13,224 nucleotides of DNA from Gammaproteobacteria bacterium. Lineage in GTDB: Bacteria > Pseudomonadota > Gammaproteobacteria > DSM-16500. The notes under the pieces were generated by a model, which was given only the letters and a program-made list of their open reading frames with translations, had not been told where the DNA came from and did not search any database. Below are positions 1-6,753 of the stretch, in pieces (within the stretch, counting starts at the first letter, position 1; every line of letters begins with the position of its first letter). A program made the translations under genes and the position numbers. Location of the stretch: assembly GCA_013287235.1 (NCBI GenBank), contig JABDEF010000031.1, forward strand, positions 1-13,224, in the 5' to 3' direction.

Positions 1-5
1 TCACT

Positions 6-1154
6 TTAAGGTAACGAAGATAAATAATTCTCTAACCCAAAAACTTCAATATCTTTCGACAATAGAAAATGATTTTTTCCAGGAAAAATAACATATAACT
101 TATCTAAGTTAAGATCTTCTAATGCAATTGTCATCGATTTTGTGATTTTGGGTTTATCGGTATATTTAAATTCGAATCCTAAACGTCTGCCGTTTTTGAT
201 AATGAGTAAATCCAATTCTGCATGTGCTAAAGTTCCCCAAAAATAATATTCTCCTTCCGTTGCTTCATGATGACGAATAATCGATTCTAATGCAAAACCT
301 TCCCATGAAGCGCCCAATTTTGGATGATGCAATAAATTCAATTCATCTGGAATATTTAATAAAAAATGCAAAATGCCGCTATCGCGAAAATAAATTTTTG
401 ATGATTTGATTTGTCTTTTCGAAATATTTTCAAACCAAGGTTGTATTTCTCGAATCATAAAAGTCCCATTTAAAATATCTGCATAATGACGAATGGTTTT
501 ATGATTTAAGCTCAAGGCATTTCCTATTTCGCTCGCATTAAATATATTGCCATGATAATGTGCGAGCATCATCCAAAAGCGACGCAACTGTGTGGCGGGA
601 ATTTGTATCCCTAAATTGGGGATGTCTCTTTCTAAAAAAGTTTGTGTATATTCACGACGCCATATAAAACTTTCTTCATCATTATCGGCTAAATATGATA
701 AAGGAAATCCACCGCGTAACCATAAGCGGTTTATATGATCCGTTTCTTCATAAGAAAAAGGCGTTGTTTCGATAAATTGTATTCGCCCCGCGAGTGTTTC
801 TGAGGATTGATGTATCAAGTCGCGAGATGCGCTGCCAAGAATTAAATAATGCTGGTCTTTGACATGATCGACTAATACCCGGATGGTTGGAAAAAGTTCT
901 CGAATACGTTGAATTTCATCGATCACAATCAAACCTTGCAGGGGTTCTAAGCTAAGTTGTGGGTTGGCAAGCCTTGCAATATCTGTGTTTTTTTCTAAAT
1001 CAAAATAGTTTTTTTCTTCAAAAGCTTTCTGCTGGAAAGCAATATAATCTTTTGCTAAGGTTGTTTTTCCGCATTGTCGGGGGCCAAGGAGTGCCACAAT
1101 TTTGTGTGTTTTAAACGCTTTTTTAATGCGATCTAGGTAATGTTGGCGTTTCAA
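6..1154 (-). CDS. AAA+ ATPase with C-terminal DUF4143 domain
   Basis: Predicted cytoplasmic ATP-binding protein of the widespread AAA/DUF4143 family, whose role is mostly unknown; toxin-antitoxin-like or accessory functions have been suggested. Counting from the TTG proposed here (382 residues), the Walker A motif GPRQCGKTT is at about 24-32, the Walker B LIVIDEIQ at about 75-82 and a sensor-1-like LILGSAS at about 104-110. The C-terminal part has the DUF4143 pattern, including WEGFALE, AELDLLI and GFEFKYTDKP, which resembles a PD-(D/E)XK nuclease-like fold. The frame stays open to a TTG at 1220 and contains an ATG at 1193. I prefer the TTG at 1154 because AAGGAG (1164-1169) lies 9 nt upstream and the protein then begins LKRQHYLDRIKKA, the usual family N-terminus. 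The longer versions only add residues encoded by a palindrome. The gene reads alone, with its stop at the window edge. Family assignment is secure; function is not. Confidence 0.88.
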   Translation of the reverse strand: MKRQHYLDRIKKAFKTHKIVALLGPRQCGKTTLAKDYIAFQQKAFEEKNYFDLEKNTDIARLANPQLSLEPLQGLIVIDEIQRIRELFPTIRVLVDHVKDQHYLILGSASRDLIHQSSETLAGRIQFIETTPFSYEETDHINRLWLRGGFPLSYLADNDEESFIWRREYTQTFLERDIPNLGIQIPATQLRRFWMMLAHYHGNIFNASEIGNALSLNHKTIRHYADILNGTFMIREIQPWFENISKRQIKSSKIYFRDSGILHFLLNIPDELNLLHHPKLGASWEGFALESIIRHHEATEGEYYFWGTLAHAELDLLIIKNGRRLGFEFKYTDKPKITKSMTIALEDLNLDKLYVIFPGKNHFLLSKDIEVFGLENYLSSLP

Positions 1155-1164
1155 GCTTGAATTC

Positions 1165-1203
1165 TCCTTGTAAATTGGGAGTCTGTATCCCATTTTACAA
1201 GGA
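1165..1203. promoter_or_regulatory. Palindrome overlapping the ATPase promoter and RBS (possible operator or leader hairpin)
   Basis: TCCTTGTAAA (1165-1174) pairs perfectly with TTTACAAGGA (1194-1203). Inside it TGGGA (1176-1180) pairs with TCCCA (1188-1192), leaving one T/T mismatch and a 7-nt centre. On the minus strand this dyad covers a candidate -10 TAAAAT and the Shine-Dalgarno sequence of the ATPase gene. It could be the operator of an autoregulator or, if transcripts start further upstream, a hairpin hiding the ribosome binding site. The structure is seen directly; the role is inferred. Confidence 0.6.
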
Positions 1204-1220
1204 ATATTACATTTTTGCAA
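1191..1220 (-). promoter_or_regulatory. Candidate sigma-70 promoter of the ATPase gene
   Basis: On the minus strand TTGCAA (1215-1220) is followed after 17 nt by TAAAAT (1192-1197). Transcription would start near 1185, giving a leader of about 30 nt that carries AAGGAG and then TTG. The -35 matches consensus at 4 of 6 positions and the -10 at 5 of 6. In this model the two upstream in-frame start codons (1220, 1193) are promoter sequence, not coding. Confidence 0.4.
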
Positions 1221-1324
1221 TTAAATCATGGATCTAAACTAAGAAAATTGGGTCATAGATGGGCAGATCATTTTTTTATACAAAATTGAGAGAACAACTG
1301 CGAGTTCATTCCGTTGCTAGGCTT

Positions 1325-2206
1325 TTAGGGCCAGGGCAGGATATGACTATTTTGAATCAGCCGCTGCGGTGACAAATGGGGATGCTGCATTTTTTCAAGA
1401 TGAGGATAAAACGTTTGTTCTAACACATATCTTCCTCGAAGCGCTGCATGCGAGACAAGATCTGTAAAAACAATCCACGTACTGCCTGGCGGAAACGCAA
1501 TCGTTTCATCTTTCACGTTTTGCTGATATTGCATATCTTTTTTCATGCGATTGTGAATCTGTAACATACAGTGATCATACAAATCTCTTTTTTTACGCGT
1601 GAGGCCCATCACAGAAAGAAAACTTGCCTCAAAGGGCAGCATACGACGTACTTTAGGTAAAAATTGTTGAATCACTTCTTGAAAAGATTCCCCTAATCGC
1701 CACACGCGCGATTCCTGAAAAAGATTAATATTAGTAAAAACACGTAAAATACGTAAATCATTCACCGGCGTTGCAGGAAATGCATCGACATGCAAACGGG
1801 TATCATCTTTGCGATAGGAGGCGGGTTTTCGACCCATAATTTCGATCGGACGAAAACTGGTGCGACCGAATGAATGTGATGATTCATATGTCGGACATAA
1901 TTTTTCTAAAAGTGCGATAGTCCTATCATGATAACGTTTCATCATTTTCATGATCGTAATAATATGCTGATCTTTTTTATCTAATCCACCGAGACGATTT
2001 TTTTTGTGATCAAAACTGATATTTTTTGCGCGCTTAAGATCAAAAGATCTATTTAATAAAATATTTTCTTCATTTTCTAATAAAAAAGATAATTTCGGCA
2101 AATAAATGACTTTTCCTTCTTCCAAAGCAAGCATCGCCTTTTTTGCAAGATTATTTTCAACATTTGGCTTCCAAACATCTATGTTTAATTCGAGTAAATG
2201 GTTCAT
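1325..2206 (-). CDS. kdoO: Kdo hydroxylase (Fe(II)/2-oxoglutarate dioxygenase)
   Basis: 293 residues that read as a full-length member of the Kdo hydroxylase family, non-haem Fe(II)/2-oxoglutarate enzymes that hydroxylate Kdo to Ko in the lipopolysaccharide inner core of Burkholderia and Yersinia. The iron-binding HxD is visible at H139-D141 in TRLHVDAFPATP. The distal histidine is probably H253 in VSHAALRGRY, with R257 or R259 available for 2-oxoglutarate. There is no signal peptide or membrane segment, so it should act on lipid A-Kdo precursors at the cytoplasmic side. The ATG overlaps the stop of the upstream permease gene as ATGA (2203-2206), with AGGA 8 nt upstream of it; this is translational coupling as the last gene of the efflux operon. 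The family call rests on remembered family sequence and these motifs, and I am fairly confident. Confidence 0.85.
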   Translation of the reverse strand: MNHLLELNIDVWKPNVENNLAKKAMLALEEGKVIYLPKLSFLLENEENILLNRSFDLKRAKNISFDHKKNRLGGLDKKDQHIITIMKMMKRYHDRTIALLEKLCPTYESSHSFGRTSFRPIEIMGRKPASYRKDDTRLHVDAFPATPVNDLRILRVFTNINLFQESRVWRLGESFQEVIQQFLPKVRRMLPFEASFLSVMGLTRKKRDLYDHCMLQIHNRMKKDMQYQQNVKDETIAFPPGSTWIVFTDLVSHAALRGRYVLEQTFYPHLEKMQHPHLSPQRLIQNSHILPWP

Positions 2207-5200
2207 GGATTCATTCCTGCCTCCTTCCGAAGTAAATCAAGTGCATCCTTTTTCTTTTTATGATCTTCCGCAAGAAACATATACATCGTAGGTACGACAA
2301 ATAAAGTAAAAAGTGTCCCAATGCTTAAACCGGAGGCAATCACCATTCCAATATTAAATCGACTGACCGCTCCCGCACCTGACGCAATAATGAGTGGTAC
2401 CACCCCAAATACCATGGCAGCCGTTGTCATGAGAATAGGACGCAAACGAATACTTGCGGCATCGATAATGGCTTCACGTTTATTTTTCCCAGTTAATTGT
2501 AAATCATTCGCAAATTGAACGATCAAAATACCGTGTTTGCTGATCAAACCAATCAAAGTCACCAACCCCACTTCCGTATAAATATTTAAACTTAAACCGC
2601 CAATCCCTAAACTAATAAAAATCATCGCCCCACAAATCGACATCGGAACGCTGATTAATACAATCACAGGATCTCGAAAACTTTCAAATAATGCTGCAAG
2701 CGATAGGAAAATAACAATCAATGCAAAAAAGAATGTGACAATCATGCCACCGCTTTCTTGTATAAATTGACGCGAGGGTCCCGCATAATCAATGCCATAT
2801 CCTTCTGGTAGTACTAGAGCTGCCATTTGTTTCAATGCATTCAATGCATCTCCATCGGTAATACCCGGCGCTGCAACGGCAGAAAAGGTGGCCGAATTCA
2901 CTTGTTGAAAATGATTCAGGGATTCAGGAACAATTTTTGTTTTTAACTTCGCAATCGTACTTAATTGAATAGTATTCCCCGCGAGCGTATTAATATAATA
3001 ATGTAAAGTATCGGATGCGTTATATCGATCAATTCGATTCATCTGCGGAATCACTTCGTATGAACGCCCGCCATAATTAAAATAATTAATATAACCTTGG
3101 CTTAAAGCAGCCCCTAAATCATTCGCGACATCATTCATGGTCAAGCCAAATTCTGCCGTTTTATCGCGATCGAGTAAAATGTTCGTTTGTGCTTTATCAA
3201 TTTTTAAATCAGTATCCGTAAAAATAAAAAGACCACTGCTTCGTGCTTTTTCTAAAAACGCTTGATTCACTTCATTCAAACGATCAAAAGAATCTGTGGT
3301 CGTTAACACAAATTGAATGGGAACACCGCGCGCACCAGGCAAAGGCGGCAATTGAAATGCCGCAATGATTGCGCCTGTAATACCACCCAATTTTTTTTGC
3401 ACTAAGGGTTGTAATTGGTTAGAAGTACGTTTGCGTTTATCCCAGGGTTTCAATCCCATACCAATAATAGCTGTATTCAAACCGCTGATACCATTCAGTT
3501 GAAACATGCGTTCAGTTTCTGGGAAAGATTCAAAAACTTTTAAAACTGCATCCGAATATATCATTGTTTGTCCCAATGTTGCATTGGGCGCTGTTGTCGC
3601 TTGCGCGATAATAATACCTTGATCTTCCATAGGCGCAAGTTCTCTTTTAGACGTTGAATACAGAAAATAAATACTCACCAAAATAATCGCGGCAAAAACG
3701 GCGGTCACGGGTAAATAATTTAAAACATTGTGCAATACTTTTTTATATTTTTCTTTGAGACGCTCAAATTGTCTATCGATAAATGCCACAAATCCGCCTT
3801 CTTTGCTTTCCGTATGTTTTAATAATTTAGAACTCATCATCGGTGACAAGGTTAAGGCAATGATGGCAGAAATGGTGACAGCACCTGCTAACGTAAACGC
3901 AAATTCTGTAAATAAAGCACCTGTCAATCCACCTAAAAATCCAATCGGGACATACACCGCAATCAAAACAATCGTGATTGCGATAATGGGATTTGCGAGT
4001 TCTCGTGCACCCTGAATGCCTGCTTTAATAGGTGAATCACCCGCTTCAATATGTCTTTGCACATTTTCAACAACAATAATTGCATCATCCACAACTAACC
4101 CTATCGCGAGCACTAACGAAAGTAGCGTCAATAAATTGACGGAATATCCCAGTATAAACATTACAAAAAAAGCCCCAATCAATGATAAAGGGATAGTAAC
4201 TAAGGGAATGGATACGGATCGAATAGAGCCTAAAAATAAAAAAATGACGAGCGCAACAATCGCGAGCGCCTCCGAGAGAGAGACGATCACTTCACGAATG
4301 GAACTATTCACGAAATCGGTTGAGTCATACACAATTTTTGCATTTAATCCAACGGGTAATTGCGCTTGAATATCGGGGAAGATTTTTTTTACATCATTAA
4401 TCACGGTTAACAAGTTTGCATCCGGTGTTGTCAAAATGCCAATATAAACCGCCTTTAAATTATTAAAACTAACCGATGTGTCATAACCCGTTGCACCCAA
4501 TGAAACGTCCGCGACATCTCGGAGACGAATGATGGCACCATTTTGTGCTTTAATCACCATGTTTTTAAATTCTTCGACTGAGGTAAGATTTGTATTTGCC
4601 GCCAAATTCACCGTAAACATGTTACCATCTGTTCGCCCAGCCGCTGAAATAATGTCATTATTGGCAAGGGCAATCGAAATATCATTCGGCGATAAACCAA
4701 ATCCTGCTAATTTTTGAGGATTCAGCCACGCACGCATCGCAATGGGTTTATCACCTTTCAACTCTGCAGTTTCGACTCCTGGGATCGCTTGCAATTTTGG
4801 CTGCACCACACGTGTTAGATAATCGGTGATTTGATTCGGTTTCAGTACACTGCTATAAAACCCTAGATACATTGCATCGATCGTTTGACCAATTTGAATA
4901 TCTATCACAGGCAATTGTGAATTTTTCGGTAATTGATTAAGAACCGCATTGACCTTCGTATTGATATCTGCAAGTGCTTTTTCAGGATCATAATTTAAAC
5001 GTAAATTGACCGTGATCGAACTAATACCTTGTATGCTCGTCGATGTCATATAATCTATGCCATTCGCACGCGCAATGGATTGTTCCAAAGGTGTTGTGAT
5101 AAATCCAGCGACAACATCAGGATCTGCACCAAAATAATAAGTCGTGACAGTGATAATGGCGTTTTGCGTATAGGGATATTGACGAACCGGCATCAATCCC

Positions 5201-5286
5201 AAAGAGCGGAGTCCTAATACTAAAATAATGAGACTCACAACGGTTGCGAGTACGGGACGTTCGACAAAAATATCTGTAAAGCGCAT
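2203..5286 (-). CDS. RND multidrug efflux permease (HAE-1 family)
   Basis: Inner-membrane proton/drug antiporter of the AcrB/MexB type, about 1027 residues, a full family length. It begins MRFTDIFVERPVL, the usual family start, and shows the two halves of the fold: TM1, a large periplasmic loop, TM2-6, TM7, a second loop, TM8-12. The proton-relay acidic pair lies in GLVVDDAIIVVEN (about residues 396-408) and its basic partner in LISKHGILIVQF; an arginine in IRLRPILM corresponds to the other conserved TM11 charge. The frame is open to an ATG at 5307 that overlaps the adaptor gene, but family alignment favours the ATG at 5286, 7 nt after the adaptor stop. Neither start has a strong Shine-Dalgarno sequence, so translation may depend on coupling. 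It works with the adaptor encoded upstream and needs a TolC-like channel not encoded here. Substrates cannot be predicted. Confidence 0.95.
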   Translation of the reverse strand: MRFTDIFVERPVLATVVSLIILVLGLRSLGLMPVRQYPYTQNAIITVTTYYFGADPDVVAGFITTPLEQSIARANGIDYMTSTSIQGISSITVNLRLNYDPEKALADINTKVNAVLNQLPKNSQLPVIDIQIGQTIDAMYLGFYSSVLKPNQITDYLTRVVQPKLQAIPGVETAELKGDKPIAMRAWLNPQKLAGFGLSPNDISIALANNDIISAAGRTDGNMFTVNLAANTNLTSVEEFKNMVIKAQNGAIIRLRDVADVSLGATGYDTSVSFNNLKAVYIGILTTPDANLLTVINDVKKIFPDIQAQLPVGLNAKIVYDSTDFVNSSIREVIVSLSEALAIVALVIFLFLGSIRSVSIPLVTIPLSLIGAFFVMFILGYSVNLLTLLSLVLAIGLVVDDAIIVVENVQRHIEAGDSPIKAGIQGARELANPIIAITIVLIAVYVPIGFLGGLTGALFTEFAFTLAGAVTISAIIALTLSPMMSSKLLKHTESKEGGFVAFIDRQFERLKEKYKKVLHNVLNYLPVTAVFAAIILVSIYFLYSTSKRELAPMEDQGIIIAQATTAPNATLGQTMIYSDAVLKVFESFPETERMFQLNGISGLNTAIIGMGLKPWDKRKRTSNQLQPLVQKKLGGITGAIIAAFQLPPLPGARGVPIQFVLTTTDSFDRLNEVNQAFLEKARSSGLFIFTDTDLKIDKAQTNILLDRDKTAEFGLTMNDVANDLGAALSQGYINYFNYGGRSYEVIPQMNRIDRYNASDTLHYYINTLAGNTIQLSTIAKLKTKIVPESLNHFQQVNSATFSAVAAPGITDGDALNALKQMAALVLPEGYGIDYAGPSRQFIQESGGMIVTFFFALIVIFLSLAALFESFRDPVIVLISVPMSICGAMIFISLGIGGLSLNIYTEVGLVTLIGLISKHGILIVQFANDLQLTGKNKREAIIDAASIRLRPILMTTAAMVFGVVPLIIASGAGAVSRFNIGMVIASGLSIGTLFTLFVVPTMYMFLAEDHKKKKDALDLLRKEAGMNP

Positions 5287-5293
5287 AGTGTGT

Positions 5294-6427
5294 TTACCAA
5301 TGATCATTCAACGCAATCGGATGCGGATTATTTTCAGGCACGAGAGAATTATTGATTGAGACGCGCGAACCTTTTTTCAATTTCAACTGTCCACTGGTGA
5401 CAATCATATCTCCTTCTTTAATGCCTTTTAAAATTGCAATTTGATCACCACGCGTTTCACCGGTGATCACAAACGCGGGCGTTGCAGTTAAAATAGGGCC
5501 TTTTTCATCTTTCCCTTCATTTTTAACAATATAAACAATATCACCGTATGGATTAAATGCGACCGCTGTTTGTGGCAAGGTCAAATATTTTTTAGGATTC
5601 CCCGTCACAACCGTAACTGTCCCAAACATTCCTGGTGCCAAATCCAGTTGTTTATTTTGAAGCGTTGCCTCGACCAACACATTACGCGTTCCCGTTTCAA
5701 CCTGTGGATTTATTGTCGTAATTTTTCCAAAAAATGATTTATGGGGATAAGCATCTGTCGTCAATTTTGTCGATAAACCTATTTTTAATACAGAGAGTGA
5801 TTGTTGCGGCATGTAAAAATCTACATAAATAGGATCCAGCGTTTGCAGGGAGGTGACGCTATCTCCTGTATTTAAATATTGACCGGGATTTACATTATTT
5901 ATACCCAAACGACCGGTGAAAGGTGCACGTAGAGTTTTCTTTGCAACAGTTGCCGCCTGTTGCTTTACTTGTCCTATGAGGTTTTGTAAATTTTCAAAAT
6001 CCGTATCGAGTTGTTGTTTACTCACTGCGCGAATAGCATATTGTTTTTTATCACGATCAAGGGTAATTTTTGCAAGGGCTGCTTGCGCTTCTAAAGATTG
6101 TAATTGACCAATCTCGGTCCCTGCATTCAATTGTACGAGTATCCTCCCTTCTTTGACATAAGATCCCGGAATAAAATAAATCGTTTGGACCATCCCTGCT
6201 AATTCTGTTGTCACATTAACCCCTTTGATCGCGCGTAAGCTTCCACTTGCGCTTAATTGAGACGGCCATTCACTAAATTCAACTTTCATGGCTGAGACAG
6301 GGATAATAGGATTTTTATTTTCTGCAATGGATTTTTTAATCAAGACGCCGATCATGGCTTTGAAAAGAAAAATGAGGCCAAAGAGAATAAAAAGGCAAAA
6401 CAACATGATAAACATCCGTTTTCGCAT
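5294..6427 (-). CDS. RND efflux periplasmic adaptor (membrane fusion protein)
   Basis: 377-residue HlyD/AcrA-type adaptor that bridges the permease and an outer-membrane channel. An N-terminal hydrophobic segment (about residues 5-30) without a convincing lipobox suggests a signal anchor in the inner membrane. Then come a lipoyl half-motif (GMVQTIYFIPGSYVKEG, about 78-94), a short helical hairpin (about 105-165), the second lipoyl half (LRAPFTGRLGI), a beta-barrel, and the membrane-proximal domain ending in EGDMIVTSGQLKLKKGSRV. I start at the ATG at 6427 because GGAG (6434-6437) lies 6 nt upstream. The frame extends to 6511, but those extra 28 codons are read from a palindromic repeat. It is first in an operon with the permease and the Kdo hydroxylase genes. 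Family and role are secure. Confidence 0.93.
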   Translation of the reverse strand: MRKRMFIMLFCLFILFGLIFLFKAMIGVLIKKSIAENKNPIIPVSAMKVEFSEWPSQLSASGSLRAIKGVNVTTELAGMVQTIYFIPGSYVKEGRILVQLNAGTEIGQLQSLEAQAALAKITLDRDKKQYAIRAVSKQQLDTDFENLQNLIGQVKQQAATVAKKTLRAPFTGRLGINNVNPGQYLNTGDSVTSLQTLDPIYVDFYMPQQSLSVLKIGLSTKLTTDAYPHKSFFGKITTINPQVETGTRNVLVEATLQNKQLDLAPGMFGTVTVVTGNPKKYLTLPQTAVAFNPYGDIVYIVKNEGKDEKGPILTATPAFVITGETRGDQIAILKGIKEGDMIVTSGQLKLKKGSRVSINNSLVPENNPHPIALNDHW

Positions 6428-6449
6428 TAAAAACTCCGTTTTTTTATAG

Positions 6450-6501
6450 AATTCCAGATAGGTCTTTTGGTAAAAAGCAACCAAAAGACCTATCTGGAAT
6501 T
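6450..6501. repeat. Palindromic 50-bp repeat, copy 1 (leader of the efflux operon)
   Basis: A perfect 22-bp inverted repeat: arms 6450-6471 and 6480-6501 with an 8-nt centre (AAAAAGCA). The arm core is CCAGATAGGTCTTTTGGT. The reverse complement of 6451-6500 matches copy 2 (6664-6713) at 45 of 50 positions. It lies 12 nt upstream of the Shine-Dalgarno sequence of the adaptor gene, so a transcript begun upstream would carry a very stable hairpin directly before the ribosome binding site. Confidence 0.9.
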
Positions 6502-6519
6502 TAATTCTCAAGTTCTTCT

Positions 6520-6541
6520 ATGTTTCATGTTCAAGAAACAT
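6520..6541. promoter_or_regulatory. Small dyad, possible repressor operator upstream of the efflux operon
   Basis: ATGTTTC (6520-6526) and GAAACAT (6535-6541) form a perfect 7-bp dyad with an 8-nt spacer. Its size and place upstream of an RND operon fit a TetR-type operator, but no regulator gene is present and AT-rich DNA gives such dyads by chance. The structure is real; the role is speculative. Confidence 0.3.
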
Positions 6542-6571
6542 TAGAAAATGATATTATGTTATTATTTGGCT

Positions 6572-6599
6572 TTTATAAGCAATAGATATTTTTTTACAA
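6572..6599 (-). promoter_or_regulatory. Candidate promoter of the efflux/Kdo hydroxylase operon
   Basis: On the minus strand TTGTAA (6594-6599) and TATAAA (6572-6577) are 16 nt apart. They match the sigma-70 hexamers at 4 and 5 of 6 positions. Transcription from here would include the dyad at 6520-6541 and palindrome copy 1 in a leader of roughly 140 nt. The AT-rich setting makes this tentative. Confidence 0.3.
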
Positions 6600-6663
6600 A
6601 AAAGTAAGAAATAATAATACATCATTTTTTAACATTTTTGGATTTTATTTTTATACTATTAGA

Positions 6664-6713
6664 ATTTCAGATAAGTCTTTTGGTCGCTTTTTACCAAAAG
6701 ACTTATCTGAAAT
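6664..6713. repeat. Palindromic 50-bp repeat, copy 2
   Basis: A perfect 21-bp inverted repeat: arms 6664-6684 and 6693-6713 with an 8-nt centre (CGCTTTTT). The arm core is TCAGATAAGTCTTTTGGT. It is inverted relative to copy 1. The five differences are two compensatory arm pairs and one centre base, so both copies stay perfect palindromes. It lies 26 nt past the dehydrogenase stop and may terminate or protect that transcript, though no U-tract follows it on the minus strand. Confidence 0.9.
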
Positions 6714-6719
6714 GCTATA

Positions 6720-6753
6720 TTTGGTGCTTTTTACTAAATTATTTATCTGAAAT
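6720..6753. repeat. Decayed half copy of the palindromic repeat, overlapping the end of the dehydrogenase gene
   Basis: The stretch TTTGGT-GCTTTTTAC followed by TTATCTGAAAT matches the second half of copy 2 in the same orientation. After a one-base gap near the start, 24 of 28 positions agree. The stop codon and last four codons of the dehydrogenase gene (Ile-Ser-Asp-Lys) lie within it. The pairing arm has largely decayed, leaving only a weak stem near the centre. Confidence 0.65.

Noticed and set aside
1221..1324. Possible gene remnant between the ATPase and Kdo hydroxylase genes
   Set aside because: Short reading frames on both strands resemble nothing I recognise; only a 4-bp stem (1296-1306) is visible, too weak for a terminator.
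6428..6511. 28-residue N-terminal extension of the efflux adaptor
   Set aside because: It is read from the palindromic repeat; the ATG at 6427 has GGAG 6 nt upstream and yields a normal signal-anchor start.
6664..6713. Copy 2 palindrome as a classical terminator for the dehydrogenase gene
   Set aside because: No run of T follows the hairpin on the minus strand, and the same sequence occurs inverted in front of another gene, so it is better treated as a repeat.
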